From: an uncultured Flavobacteriales bacterium
GTDB taxonomy: Bacteria > Bacteroidota > Bacteroidia > Flavobacteriales > Weeksellaceae
Length of the DNA: 64,000 nt
Assembly (NCBI GenBank): GCA_937973555.1
Contig: CALJKL010000019.1
Location: 1-64,000, forward strand
Direction of reading: 5' to 3'
Below the pieces are notes generated by a model, which saw nothing but the letters and a program-made list of their open reading frames with translations, was not told the origin of the DNA and ran no database searches. Each line of letters begins with the position of its first letter. Within the stretch, counting starts at the first letter, position 1. A program made the translations under genes and the position numbers. Below, in pieces: positions 9,025 through 18,724 of the stretch.

Positions 9025-9030
9025 CGGAAA

Positions 9031-9062
9031 ATAAAAAAGCGGCGCATCTTAAGATGCGCCGC
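9031..9062 (-). terminator. Terminator of the susC-susD-glycosidase operon
   Basis: A perfect 24-bp GC-rich palindrome (9039-9062, arms GCGGCGCATCTT) is followed on the minus strand by TTTTTTATTTT. It lies 15 bp after the GH30 stop codon and ends the five-gene operon. Confidence 0.9.
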
Positions 9063-9077
9063 TTCATGAAAAACGAA

Positions 9078-10505
9078 TCAAATAACTATAGTTTGTATAG
9101 AATTTGCGGGGGAAATAATACTTACAGATTTTCCTTCAATCCATAGGTTGTATTGTGTTTCTTTTTCAGAGGTGTTCATTACCACTACTACCATCTCACC
9201 ATTAGGATTTATGAAGGAGGTGGAAAGCAAATAGTCTCTGTTGGTAACGGAGCCAATTCTTCTGGCATTCAGTTTTACATATTTAGAAATATGGCCGATG
9301 TAATAATACTCTGCGGTATAGTGCAGTTCTCCTGTCCTGGTGTCTGCTACTATTGGAGCAAAACAGAAGTTTCCTGCATGGTTGGGACCTCCGGTTTCAT
9401 CTACCAAAATATTCCAGTCGGTCCAAGCAGAGAGTCCATTGTTAAAATCATTGATCATGTTTTTGCCATAGAATTCTCCCAATCTCCAATCGTAGATTTC
9501 CTCAAATTTAAATTTTTCGACACAGCCTTCCGTAAAGATTAAAAACTTATCCGGGAACGCTTTGTGGGTTTCTTCTACATTAGAAAACATGGGTTGAGAT
9601 TTTGTCCAAAATTCATACCAATGGAAGCCAATTCCAGTGGCATATTTATTGGCAGTAGTATTACTAAGGGTAGTGGTTGCACGCTGATAAAGTAAATCTC
9701 TATTGTGATCCCAAATGATTACCTGCTTGTTTTTGTAGCCGTTTTTCCATAAAGTGGGGCCTAAGTAATTTCCTAAGAAATCTGCTTCTTCGTCAGCGGT
9801 ATAAATACAAGATTCCCAAGTTTGTACCGCCATGGGTTCATTCTGAACGGTAAGACCCCAAACAGGCATGCCTCTTTTTTCGTATTCTTTGATGAATTTA
9901 ATATAATAATTGGCCCAAGTCTGATAATATTCTTTTTTGAGTTTTCCGCCTTTCAGCATGCTGTTGTTGTCTTTCATCCATGCCGGCGGCGTCCATGGGC
10001 TAAAATAAAATTTGAAATCTTTGCCGATTAATTTTTGGGCTTCTTTTATCAAAGGAATTTTGTATTTCTCATCATGCTGAATTTTGAATGTCTTAAGCGT
10101 CTTATCATTGTCTTGTACATAAGTATAAGAATCGCTACTAAAATCGCAAGAGTTCATATTGGTTCTCACGATGTTATATCTCAGTCCGTCTTTCCCATAA
10201 TAAGCTTGTAAAAATTCTTCCTGCTTATTTTTAGAAAGCTTATAAAAAGTTTCAGCCGAAGCATCTGTAATGGCTCCGCCGATTCCTAAAAATTTCTGAT
10301 ATTTAAAATCGGGATCTACAAAAACACAAACGTCTGTTTCTTTAGGTTGAGGATAGTTTTGGAAATTACCCTTGCTTAAGACAAATTTCTCTTTTTGGTT
10401 TTTTGCAGTAGTATATATAGACACTTCTTTTGCTGTATTTTTATTTTGTGCAAAACTGATGCTAAATGCTAAAAAGGACAGCAGTATAATGGGTCTAGGT
10501 TTCAT
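9078..10505 (-). CDS. GH30 family glycosidase (periplasmic)
   Basis: This glycoside hydrolase family 30 enzyme is 475 aa from the ATG at 10505, chosen because a clean signal peptide begins there (residues 1-19, cleaved near SFAQ). The frame extends upstream to 10544 without support. The acid/base is E223 in GLTVQNEP and the nucleophile is E326 in IFTEGCVE. The substrate-site segment SPWTPPAWMK is at 169-178. A short beta-sandwich ends the protein. GH30 enzymes of this shape act as glucosylceramidase, beta-1,6-glucanase or beta-1,6-glucosidase. It is the last gene of the locus, so it probably works in the periplasm on imported oligosaccharides. Confidence 0.92.
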   Translation of the reverse strand: MKPRPIILLSFLAFSISFAQNKNTAKEVSIYTTAKNQKEKFVLSKGNFQNYPQPKETDVCVFVDPDFKYQKFLGIGGAITDASAETFYKLSKNKQEEFLQAYYGKDGLRYNIVRTNMNSCDFSSDSYTYVQDNDKTLKTFKIQHDEKYKIPLIKEAQKLIGKDFKFYFSPWTPPAWMKDNNSMLKGGKLKKEYYQTWANYYIKFIKEYEKRGMPVWGLTVQNEPMAVQTWESCIYTADEEADFLGNYLGPTLWKNGYKNKQVIIWDHNRDLLYQRATTTLSNTTANKYATGIGFHWYEFWTKSQPMFSNVEETHKAFPDKFLIFTEGCVEKFKFEEIYDWRLGEFYGKNMINDFNNGLSAWTDWNILVDETGGPNHAGNFCFAPIVADTRTGELHYTAEYYYIGHISKYVKLNARRIGSVTNRDYLLSTSFINPNGEMVVVVMNTSEKETQYNLWIEGKSVSIISPANSIQTIVI

Positions 10506-10558
10506 TTTTTGTTGTTTAAGGTTGTTTAATTTTTTTGATTGCACTTGGGTTTAGAATT

Positions 10559-12790
10559 TTATTCCAGAATAAATTCATCTTTTAGCCTTATGTCTTCCGA
10601 AGATGCTCCAATCATGATGTCAAACTCTCCGGTTTCCGCAATCCATTGTAGATCATCATTATAGAAAGAAAGTTTTTCTTTGTTGATGATGAATTTTATG
10701 GTTTTGCTTTCGCCTTTTTTCAAAAAGATTTTCTGGAAATCTTTCAATTCTTTTACCGGTCTTACAACAGTTCCGAATCTGTCATGAAGGTACAATTGTA
10801 CTATTTCTTCGCCATCATATTCCCCAGTATTGGTAATGGTAACGGAAGCTTCAAGCACCTCTGAAGACTTCATTTTCTTTTTGCTTAAAATCAAATTCGA
10901 ATAATCAAATTTGGTATAGCTCAATCCATATCCAAAAGGGTATTTAGGGGTTGTCACTAAATCTATATAAGCAGATTTATAGAGGTGGTCATTTTCATTA
11001 ACCACGGGTCTTCCGGTGCTGTAGTGGTTGTAATAAATAGGGATTTGCCCTTCAGTTCTTGGAAAAGTAATCGTAGTTTTTGCGGAAGGATTATAATCTC
11101 CGAAAAGCACATCTGCAATGGCGTTTCCGGCTTCACTGCCTAGCCACCATGTATAAAGAATGGCATCTGCATTTTTTTCTGCTTCGTCCATTATCAGCGG
11201 TCTTCCGGCATTCACTAAAAGAACTACAGGCTTGCCTAATTTTTTGATTTCTTTCATCAAGTCTTCTTGTACACCAGGAAAATTAAGACGACTTCTACTC
11301 TTGGCTTCACCACTCATATCAAACCTTTCGCCAAGGGTTAAAATCACCACATCTGCCTGTTTGGCAGTTTCCAAAGCTTCTGCAAAACCAGATTTATCTG
11401 TTCCGGAAATAGAACATCCTTTAGAGTATAAAAGTTGTGTGTTTTTACCCAATTTATTTTGCAATCCCTCGAATTGAGAGACAATATATGTGCTGTCTAT
11501 GCCCGTGGCATTGGTAACATCTACCGCCCAAAAACCATGATTGGCTCTTTTTAGTTTGGCCATTGGTCCAATAATAGCAATCGTTTTTATATCTTTTTTC
11601 AAAGGCAACGCCTGATGGTCGTTTTTCAATAAAATAATGCTTTTTTCCGCCATTTCTCTTGCCACTTTGGTATGCTCAGGATTTATGAGGGCAGCATCTT
11701 CTCTTTTTTGATTAGAATAACGGAAAGGGTCATCAAACAATCCCATCTCAAATTTTTTATTTAAAATTCTGGCTACCGCATCGTCTATAAAATTCATTGG
11801 AACTTTGCCTTCCTCAACTAAATTTTTAAGATTATTGATATAAGAACGGCTTTCCATATCCATATCAGAACCTGCTTTGATGGCTACTTCAGATGCTTGT
11901 TTGTTGTCTTTTACAAAGCCGTGGTTTATCATCTCACCAATAGATCCCCAATCTGAAACCACAAATCCTGTATAATTCCATTTTCCTTTTAAAATGTCTC
12001 TTTGCAAGTAGGCGTTTCCTGTAGCAGGAATTCCGTTAAGGTCATTAAAAGAGTTCATAAAGGTGGCCACATTGGCATCTACTGCTGCTTTAAAAGGAGG
12101 CAAATAAGTTTCCCAAAGCATCCTTTTGCTCATATCAACAGAATTGTAATCTCTGCCGCCCACCGCCGCACCATATGCCGCAAAGTGTTTGGCGCAAGCC
12201 ATAATGGAGTTCAGCTCTCCTAATTTTTCACCTTGAAAACCTTTTACTCTTGCTTTGGCGATTTCGGAGCCCAGATAAGTGTCCTCTCCGGCACCTTCCA
12301 TTATTCTGCCCCATCTTGCGTCGCGGGCAATGTCTACCATAGGTGCAAACGTCCAATGGATGCCACTTGCGGAGGCTTCTGTAGCAGCCACTCTAGCAGA
12401 TTTTTCCATCATGCCCAAATCCCAACTGCAAGATTCGGCCAATGGGATAGGGAAGGTGGTTTTATAACCATGGATGACATCCAAGCCGAAAAGCAATGGA
12501 ATTTTTAGCCTAGATTGTAAAGCCAGTTTTTGGAATTGAGTGGTCTCTTTGGTGCCCATCACATTGAGCATAGAGCCTACTTTTCCTTCTTTTATTTCTT
12601 TTAGAATACTTGCTGAATTTGGATTTTGTGGTCCAGTTGCAAACTGAAAACCAGTATATTGATTTAATTGCCCAATTTTTTCTTCCAAAGTCATTTTTTT
12701 CAGAAGGTCATCTACTTTCTGGTTTATGCTTTGTGCAGAAACAGAGAAGCTGACTATATATCCTAAAAGAAGTGCTAAAGTTTTTTTCAT
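10559..12790 (-). CDS. bglX: Beta-glucosidase, glycoside hydrolase family 3
   Basis: This 743-aa exported enzyme has a signal peptide (residues 1-20, SVSAQ). The GH3 N-terminal barrel carries the nucleophile D280 in GFVVSDWGSI and the substrate-binding K201-H202 pair in ACAKHFAAYG. The alpha/beta sandwich domain follows at about 380-600, and a C-terminal fibronectin III-like domain ends the protein. It resembles periplasmic BglX, which removes terminal glucose from beta-linked oligosaccharides. It lies between two GH30 genes and close to the next gene, so it is part of the same operon and probably supplies the final release of glucose. Confidence 0.94.
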   Translation of the reverse strand: MKKTLALLLGYIVSFSVSAQSINQKVDDLLKKMTLEEKIGQLNQYTGFQFATGPQNPNSASILKEIKEGKVGSMLNVMGTKETTQFQKLALQSRLKIPLLFGLDVIHGYKTTFPIPLAESCSWDLGMMEKSARVAATEASASGIHWTFAPMVDIARDARWGRIMEGAGEDTYLGSEIAKARVKGFQGEKLGELNSIMACAKHFAAYGAAVGGRDYNSVDMSKRMLWETYLPPFKAAVDANVATFMNSFNDLNGIPATGNAYLQRDILKGKWNYTGFVVSDWGSIGEMINHGFVKDNKQASEVAIKAGSDMDMESRSYINNLKNLVEEGKVPMNFIDDAVARILNKKFEMGLFDDPFRYSNQKREDAALINPEHTKVAREMAEKSIILLKNDHQALPLKKDIKTIAIIGPMAKLKRANHGFWAVDVTNATGIDSTYIVSQFEGLQNKLGKNTQLLYSKGCSISGTDKSGFAEALETAKQADVVILTLGERFDMSGEAKSRSRLNFPGVQEDLMKEIKKLGKPVVLLVNAGRPLIMDEAEKNADAILYTWWLGSEAGNAIADVLFGDYNPSAKTTITFPRTEGQIPIYYNHYSTGRPVVNENDHLYKSAYIDLVTTPKYPFGYGLSYTKFDYSNLILSKKKMKSSEVLEASVTITNTGEYDGEEIVQLYLHDRFGTVVRPVKELKDFQKIFLKKGESKTIKFIINKEKLSFYNDDLQWIAETGEFDIMIGASSEDIRLKDEFILE

Positions 12791-12805
12791 TTTAATAATA
12801 TTTTA

Positions 12806-14251
12806 TCAGAATATATAAGTGGCCACAGCACCAATATCTAATTTCGTGTTAGCCATTTTTCCATTCATTTTTATATTAAATGTTTGTGGGATGTTGCCCA
12901 TGTTTTCAATAATTAGTACCGTTTTTCCTTCCGGTGTTCTGAAGGCTGCGCTTGCTAGTGTCTGAGTTTGTGTAGAGGCAATCCTTACAGAATTTTGAGG
13001 AACAAATTTTGACGCATGAGCGATAATATAATAGCCAACATTTTTCTCAAAATTCTCTGAAGAGGTAATGGTAATTGCTCCCTTACACATGGTGCATCCG
13101 CCATCGGTATGCGGATTGAATTGGGCATCATTCGCCAAATTCCACTCCAAAGCAATTTTACTCCAGTTTCTTACAGAACCAATAATCACATTTTTGATGT
13201 GCCATTTCAGATCTTCTCCAAAGTTGCCGTCAGAAGAAGTCCACTGTTCTGTAAAGTAAAGATTCTTATCTGGAAAAGCATCTTTCACGGTCGATAAAGC
13301 AGAAATATCGCCTTCGTACAAATGAAATGCAGCACCGTCTACATATGGATTGGCATCTTTGTCTGATAAAACAGAGATGGGATAATCCGGATGATTACAA
13401 TTATGATCGAAAGTAATAATTTTTGTTGTAATTCCTGAGTTTTTAAAAACAGGTCCCAGATGATTTTTGATGAAATCTGCCTGTTGAGTCGCCGACATCA
13501 GCATGCTCGGATTATTGCCAGGATGCAAAGGTTCATTCTGAGGCGTAATAGCATCAATGGTTATTCCTTCGTTTTTCATGGCTTTAATGTATTTCACAAA
13601 ATATTGTGCATATACATTGTAATATTCAGGTTTGAGGCTTCCGCCAATAGATTTGCCGTTGTCTTTCATCCAAATAGGAGCAGACCAAGGGGTAGCCAAA
13701 AATTTAATATTGGGGTTAATCTGCACAATTTCTTTTAACAGATTTATGAGTTGTTGATCTTTGGCCAAACTAAATTTTGACAGTGTAAGATCTGTTTCCC
13801 CGGTGGCTACATCGTCATAAGAAAATACATTGCTGTTAAGGTCTGAAGCCCCAATGCTCAATCTGATATAACTTATAGAAATAGCATTGGCGCCGTTGCC
13901 AAAAAGTTCCTGCAAAAGTTCTTTTCTTTTAGTAGCCGACAGTGAATTGATAACCTCAGCACTACCGCCAGTAAGGGTATATCCGAAACCATCAATAGAC
14001 TGAAAGGTTTGGGAAGGGTCTATCTCAATATTAGGATAGGTGTTAGTATTGCCTGTAAATTCTATTACAGAATTTTGCTTTTGAAGTTTAACAGAACCAT
14101 CAGGTTTTGTGAGCCAAACTTCCACTAAATTTTTGATAGAATTTTCAGGAGAATTGGTTTCCTGCGTTCTAGAACAGCAGGAAAGGGAAAAAAGTGCCAC
14201 GCTAATAAATAGCGTAGCACTTTTGAAGAAACTATATAAGTTTTTCAGCAT
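12806..14251 (-). CDS. GH30 family glycosidase, lipoprotein
   Basis: This second family 30 enzyme is 481 aa. The N-terminus is a lipoprotein signal with a lipobox ending at C25 (LFSLSC), so the enzyme is lipid-anchored and possibly exposed on the cell surface. The acid/base is E240 in ITPQNEP and the nucleophile is E335 in LYFTEQW. The segment ATPWSAPIWMK is at 186-196, and a C-terminal beta-sandwich ends the protein. It is clearly diverged from the GH30 at 9078, so the two are probably not redundant. It lies directly after susD, the usual place for the surface endo-acting enzyme of such a locus. Confidence 0.92.
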   Translation of the reverse strand: MLKNLYSFFKSATLFISVALFSLSCCSRTQETNSPENSIKNLVEVWLTKPDGSVKLQKQNSVIEFTGNTNTYPNIEIDPSQTFQSIDGFGYTLTGGSAEVINSLSATKRKELLQELFGNGANAISISYIRLSIGASDLNSNVFSYDDVATGETDLTLSKFSLAKDQQLINLLKEIVQINPNIKFLATPWSAPIWMKDNGKSIGGSLKPEYYNVYAQYFVKYIKAMKNEGITIDAITPQNEPLHPGNNPSMLMSATQQADFIKNHLGPVFKNSGITTKIITFDHNCNHPDYPISVLSDKDANPYVDGAAFHLYEGDISALSTVKDAFPDKNLYFTEQWTSSDGNFGEDLKWHIKNVIIGSVRNWSKIALEWNLANDAQFNPHTDGGCTMCKGAITITSSENFEKNVGYYIIAHASKFVPQNSVRIASTQTQTLASAAFRTPEGKTVLIIENMGNIPQTFNIKMNGKMANTKLDIGAVATYIF

Positions 14252-14260
14252 TATATATTT

Positions 14261-15712
14261 TTAATAACCAGGGTTTTGTGTAAGGTTCGGGTTGTTGTCT
14301 ATCTGAGATTGAGGAATAGGCCACAACAACTTATTGGCAGTAATGTTTCTAGCAAAACTCAAAACGTTGCCGTTTCCATCTTTTCTGGTGCTAAGAATTT
14401 CAAGAGCTTTTCCTGTTCTTTTAAGATCAAACCATCTTTCTCCTTCAAAAGCCAATTCCATTTTTCTTTCTTTAAGAATTTTGTTGATACCATCATCTTT
14501 GCTGGTAATGGTGATAGGAGATAGTCCTACTCTAGCTCTTACTTGATTTACCAATGCCGCAGCTCCGGTATAATCTCCTAACTGAACTTTTGCCTCAGCT
14601 CTTATCAAGAGCATATCAGCATATCTTACAACGTAAAAATTTTGTGTACCGTCTGTAATTCTCTGTTTATTCATAAATGGATAAGCACTGCTTGCCCAGT
14701 AATTATCAGCCCAACCTACACTTTCAAATGTTACAGAAGATTGTTTTCTAACGGTATCTCCTTCATCGTTGAAAGTTTTTACTACATCATTTGATGGTGT
14801 GTTGAATTTTTTCCAGTCTGTACCAATGAACATAAAAGTAGACCATGCCCAAATGCTACCGGCATTACCATCAGCTTCAAGAATAGACTCAGCATTTCCT
14901 TCATGAGCTCCATCAAATAAATGATCGTATGTAGGAAGCAGACTGTATCCTTGTGTAGCCAATTGATCTGTGTATGCTACTACTTTTGCATAGTCGGGAG
15001 AAGGTTTTGTGGCATATACTTTTGCCAAAAGCGCCAAAGCAGCACCTTTGCTTGCTCTGAATTTGTTAGTGCTTGCTGGTGCATTAGCCAATGCTCCCTC
15101 TAGGTCTGCAATGATTTGAGTATATACTTCAGCGGTGGTAGCTCTTTTAGGATATACCTGGCTGTATACTTCATCGAAGTTATTAGAATTTACCCCAATT
15201 ACTGCTTTTGTAACCAAAGGTACATCTCCCCATAGCTGTACTGCGTGGAAATAATACAAAGCTCTTAGAATAGAAGCCTCTGCTTTCATTTCTTTTTTTC
15301 TTGCCGCTGTAAGAGTAGGATCAGAAATGTTGTCAACATAATTCAGCACTTTGTTACAGCTATTGATAAACCCATAAAGATCATTCCAGTCTCTACTTAC
15401 ATTGGTGTTGGTAGCAATGATTCTGTATTCTCCTTGTTGCATGTTTTGTGGATTATCTCCTCCTGTATAGCAGGTGTCTGCCTGTGCATCACCATTGAAG
15501 AAATAGTCTAATTGCCAGTATTCATTTGCAAAATTGGAGTAAATAGCATCCATTAAACTTTCGGCTTCTGCCGCAGTAGTATATGGTTTATCCGAAAGTG
15601 GAATTGCTCTTTCTGTGATAGGTTCTGTATCTAAATAATCTGAACAAGAAACAGCACTTACTGTTAGTACTGAGCCTAACAAAATGTAAAATATAGTTTT
15701 ATTAAGTTTCAT
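14261..15712 (-). CDS. susD: SusD/RagB family outer-membrane glycan-binding lipoprotein
   Basis: This 483-aa protein starts with a lipoprotein signal whose lipobox ends at C23 (VSAVSCSDYLD). SusD hallmarks follow: an N-terminal TPR-rich helical part (DWNDLYGFINSCNKVL, SILRALYYFHAVQLWGDVPLV) and a C-terminal SusD domain (YADMLLIRAEAKVQLG, KERKMELAFEGERWFDLKRTG, NPNLTQNPGY). It caps the SusC channel on the cell surface and binds the target polysaccharide. It starts 19 nt after susC. No third surface glycan-binding protein of the SusE/F type follows, which is unusual for loci of this kind. Confidence 0.95.
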   Translation of the reverse strand: MKLNKTIFYILLGSVLTVSAVSCSDYLDTEPITERAIPLSDKPYTTAAEAESLMDAIYSNFANEYWQLDYFFNGDAQADTCYTGGDNPQNMQQGEYRIIATNTNVSRDWNDLYGFINSCNKVLNYVDNISDPTLTAARKKEMKAEASILRALYYFHAVQLWGDVPLVTKAVIGVNSNNFDEVYSQVYPKRATTAEVYTQIIADLEGALANAPASTNKFRASKGAALALLAKVYATKPSPDYAKVVAYTDQLATQGYSLLPTYDHLFDGAHEGNAESILEADGNAGSIWAWSTFMFIGTDWKKFNTPSNDVVKTFNDEGDTVRKQSSVTFESVGWADNYWASSAYPFMNKQRITDGTQNFYVVRYADMLLIRAEAKVQLGDYTGAAALVNQVRARVGLSPITITSKDDGINKILKERKMELAFEGERWFDLKRTGKALEILSTRKDGNGNVLSFARNITANKLLWPIPQSQIDNNPNLTQNPGY

Positions 15713-15731
15713 AATCGTAATAATGTTTTAA

Positions 15732-18521
15732 TTAAAAATTAGCTTTAAGACCAAAAATAACTGTTCTTACTTGTGGGTAGGTACCGTAATCTATACCGAA
15801 TACCCCATTGGTGGTATTAAAAGCGTTAACTTCTGGGTCAAATCCGCTATAATTAGTCCAAGTGTAAAGATTTTGTCCTGTAACATAAACGTTTAGTTTA
15901 CTTACTCCTTTAAATGGATTGTTGAAATTATATCCTAAAGTTACATTTTTTAATTTCACAAAAGAACCATCTTCTACAAAGCGGTCAGATACATACATTG
16001 CAGTAGAAGTATTTGCTTTTGGCATATTAGTAATTTGCCCAGCAGTTGTCCATCTGTCTAGAACGGCTGTAGATTGATTTTTGAAATCGTTCATCAATTC
16101 CAAGTCAAATCTTGTTGCATTATAAACATCGTTTCCTTGAGAAGCGGTAACCAATACATCTAAATACCAGTTTTTATATTTGAAATTATTAGTAAATCCT
16201 AAAGTATAGTTTGGAGTTGGATTTCCGATAAAAGTTCTGTCTCCAGTATCAAAATAACCGTTTCCGTTAAGATCTTTATATACTACATCACCTGTTGCAG
16301 CATCTATCTTATCAAACTTATATCCGAAGAATGATCCGATAGGCTGTCCTGCTGTAAATCTTACTAAAGTAGCCCCTACAGTTTCAATAAACGCTTTATC
16401 AATAGTTGGTTGATAATTTAGGCTAAGAACTTTGTTTTTAGTAAATGAAATGTTGAATGAAGAATTCCAAGAGAAATCAGAATTTTTGATGTTTACCGTA
16501 TTTAAACTTAATTCTATTCCCTTGTTTTCCATAGATCCTACATTTTTAAGAATATTACCAAGGCTTCCCATAGTAATTGGAAGGATAAGATCATCAGTTT
16601 TTCTGCTATAAATATCAGCAGTTAATTTGATTCTGTTGTTTACAAATCCCATATCAATACCAAAGTTAGTATCTGTAGTTACTTCCCATCCTAGGTCACT
16701 ACTATCCCACTGGCTGGTATACCAAGTACCATTGGTGCCAAGTTCTGTTAATTTTTCTAGGTTGAAGTGAGAATAAGTAGGGATGCCAGATGCGTTACCC
16801 GTTTTACCCCATCCACCTCTTACTTTTAATTCGGAGATTGCAGAATTGTCTTTTAAGAAGTTTTCATTAGAAACCGTCCAAGCAGCTGATACCCCTGGGA
16901 AGAATCCCCATTTGTTGCCAGGTGCCAAAGCAGAACTGCCATTGTATCTGAATACACCCATTACGGTATACTTGTTTTGGAAGTTATAAATTGCTCTACC
17001 GAAGTAAGATACCTCTCTAAGAATTTCTTTTTGTAAAGACTCATGTTTGTTAGTTGCCTGATCGAAAGCAAATGATGTAGTTCCTGTAGGGAAAACACTA
17101 CCCCAGAAGTTGTGGTTTTCTACATTACGCTCATGAACCTGCATACCACCTAATAATTCTAAATCGTGGTTGTCTGATTTTAATTTATAGTTTAATGTGT
17201 TTTCTACATTTAGATCTTTGAAAAGGTAGTTGTACTCTCCACCTAAACCTTTTTCCTGTCTTCCATATACAGAAGAATACCCATCGATAAACTGATCGTT
17301 TTGGCTATCTATTACATCATAAGATACATTAGGTTTCCAAACCAAGTCTTTCGCTAATGTTACCTCAAGTCCTAAGTTGCTTAAGAAACGATTAGAATGG
17401 GTAATGTTTTTTCTAGACTGAAAAGCCACTGGGTTTTCCCAACCAGATTGGAAAGGGTTTGGCGCAAATTGACCAGGTTTATATCCATCTTTTATTTGCC
17501 CAGTTGTTTGGTCATATACCGCATCATCCGTTGGGATAAAGTTAATTTGACTACCATAAATAGGTAAGAATGCTGGTGTATTAAGAGCACTCAAAACCAC
17601 ACCACCTCTTGCAACACCTGCATTGTCATTGGTATTGTTCAATTTGGTATTGATGTAATTTAGACTAGAGTTTAATTTTAACCATTTGGTAAGGTTTGCA
17701 TCTAAATTTACTTTAGCAGAAACCCTATCAAATTGTGCAGGATTTATAATCCCAGCAATGCTTTGATATCCTAAAGCAGTGTAAGCTCTCAGTTTTTCGT
17801 TTCCAAAAGAATAGTTTACGTTATAATTTTGATCGAATCCAGTTCTGAATACTTCATCTCTCCAGTTGGTGCTGATTCCTTTATAACGTGGGTTGCTAAT
17901 GGTAGCAAGAAATGCAGGATTTACTTCATTCATCAGCGATTTATATTGATCCATATTCAATACATCTATATTGTCTACAGATCTAGAAACACCCCAATAT
18001 GCATTGAAGTTAAGTTGCTCTTTTCCAGCTTTGGCACGCTTAGTAGTAATAATTACAACCCCACCAGAACCATTGATCCCATAAATAGCGGTAGCGGTAG
18101 CGTCTTTAAGAATGGTCATACTTACCACATCATCAGTATTGATTCCACTGATATCAAAGGTTTGAATACCATCTACTACATATAAAGGATTTACACCAGA
18201 TGAAATAGAGTTATTCCCTCTAATTTTTACATCAATAGAAACGCCCGGCTTTCCAGAGGCCTGTATTACACTTACTCCAGCTGCACTACCTTGTAAAGCT
18301 TGGCCTACATTATAGATAGGTCTGTTGTCAAAAGCATCAGCTTTAACAGTAGAAACTGCACTTGTAAGGTTTTGTTTTTTAATGCCACCATAACCAATAA
18401 GTACTACTTCGTCAATTTTTTTTTCTTTTGCGAGTGTGTCGTTTTTCTCTTGAGCCTGAAAACCAGCACTAAAATAAAGAACTGCAATTAGTCCTAAACT
18501 TTTCTTAAGATTCATGTTCAT
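15732..18521 (-). CDS. susC: SusC/RagA family TonB-linked outer-membrane transporter
   Basis: This beta-barrel transporter imports oligosaccharides using TonB energy. It is 929 aa from the ATG at 18521; an ATG two codons later is equally possible, and the frame upstream to 18557 is not supported. A signal peptide ends near FQAQ. The TonB-box-like EVVLIGYG follows almost at once, then the plug (ALQGSAAGVSVIQASGKPG, GVNPLYVVDGI, ATAIYGINGSGGVVIITTK). The barrel ends in VRTVIFGLKANF, with the usual terminal aromatic residue. The carboxypeptidase-regulatory-like domain that usually precedes the plug in SusC proteins is absent. It is the first gene of the utilisation operon. Confidence 0.95.
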   Translation of the reverse strand: MNMNLKKSLGLIAVLYFSAGFQAQEKNDTLAKEKKIDEVVLIGYGGIKKQNLTSAVSTVKADAFDNRPIYNVGQALQGSAAGVSVIQASGKPGVSIDVKIRGNNSISSGVNPLYVVDGIQTFDISGINTDDVVSMTILKDATATAIYGINGSGGVVIITTKRAKAGKEQLNFNAYWGVSRSVDNIDVLNMDQYKSLMNEVNPAFLATISNPRYKGISTNWRDEVFRTGFDQNYNVNYSFGNEKLRAYTALGYQSIAGIINPAQFDRVSAKVNLDANLTKWLKLNSSLNYINTKLNNTNDNAGVARGGVVLSALNTPAFLPIYGSQINFIPTDDAVYDQTTGQIKDGYKPGQFAPNPFQSGWENPVAFQSRKNITHSNRFLSNLGLEVTLAKDLVWKPNVSYDVIDSQNDQFIDGYSSVYGRQEKGLGGEYNYLFKDLNVENTLNYKLKSDNHDLELLGGMQVHERNVENHNFWGSVFPTGTTSFAFDQATNKHESLQKEILREVSYFGRAIYNFQNKYTVMGVFRYNGSSALAPGNKWGFFPGVSAAWTVSNENFLKDNSAISELKVRGGWGKTGNASGIPTYSHFNLEKLTELGTNGTWYTSQWDSSDLGWEVTTDTNFGIDMGFVNNRIKLTADIYSRKTDDLILPITMGSLGNILKNVGSMENKGIELSLNTVNIKNSDFSWNSSFNISFTKNKVLSLNYQPTIDKAFIETVGATLVRFTAGQPIGSFFGYKFDKIDAATGDVVYKDLNGNGYFDTGDRTFIGNPTPNYTLGFTNNFKYKNWYLDVLVTASQGNDVYNATRFDLELMNDFKNQSTAVLDRWTTAGQITNMPKANTSTAMYVSDRFVEDGSFVKLKNVTLGYNFNNPFKGVSKLNVYVTGQNLYTWTNYSGFDPEVNAFNTTNGVFGIDYGTYPQVRTVIFGLKANF

Positions 18522-18541
18522 ATAATTTGATTTTATTTTTA

Positions 18542-18586
18542 TCTCATTTTGAGACAATAAATTTAAATGTTTTTGTTAAACAAAAA
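18542..18586. repeat. Two small inverted repeats in the susC leader
   Basis: TCTCA-TTT-TGAGA (18542-18554) and TTTTTGTT-A-AACAAAAA (18570-18586) are perfect short dyads upstream of susC. They could be a regulator site or structures in the 5' untranslated region. No protein can be assigned from the sequence. Confidence 0.35.
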
Positions 18587-18667
18587 AATTATTTAGTATA
18601 TATTTTATTTTTCCGTTTATTTGTGGTAGTTTTACCGAGGTCTGAAAGATGATTTTCGGCAAAAAAT

Positions 18668-18715
18668 CAAATATTTTTTTTATAAATTTTAACTAAAAAT
18701 TAACTCTATGTTAAT
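18668..18715 (-). promoter_or_regulatory. TTAAC triple-site array next to a near-consensus -7 box, upstream of susC
   Basis: TTAAC occurs at 18689-18693 and 18700-18704 and in inverse orientation (GTTAA) at 18710-18714. The last two form a dyad with 5-nt spacing. A one-mismatch -7 box (AATATTTG on the minus strand) lies at 18668-18675. The same arrangement occurs upstream of the TonB-dependent receptor at 29827-32415. The array also lies within 40 bp upstream of the divergent MFS start codon. Confidence 0.5.
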
Positions 18716-18724
18716 GTTTTTTTA

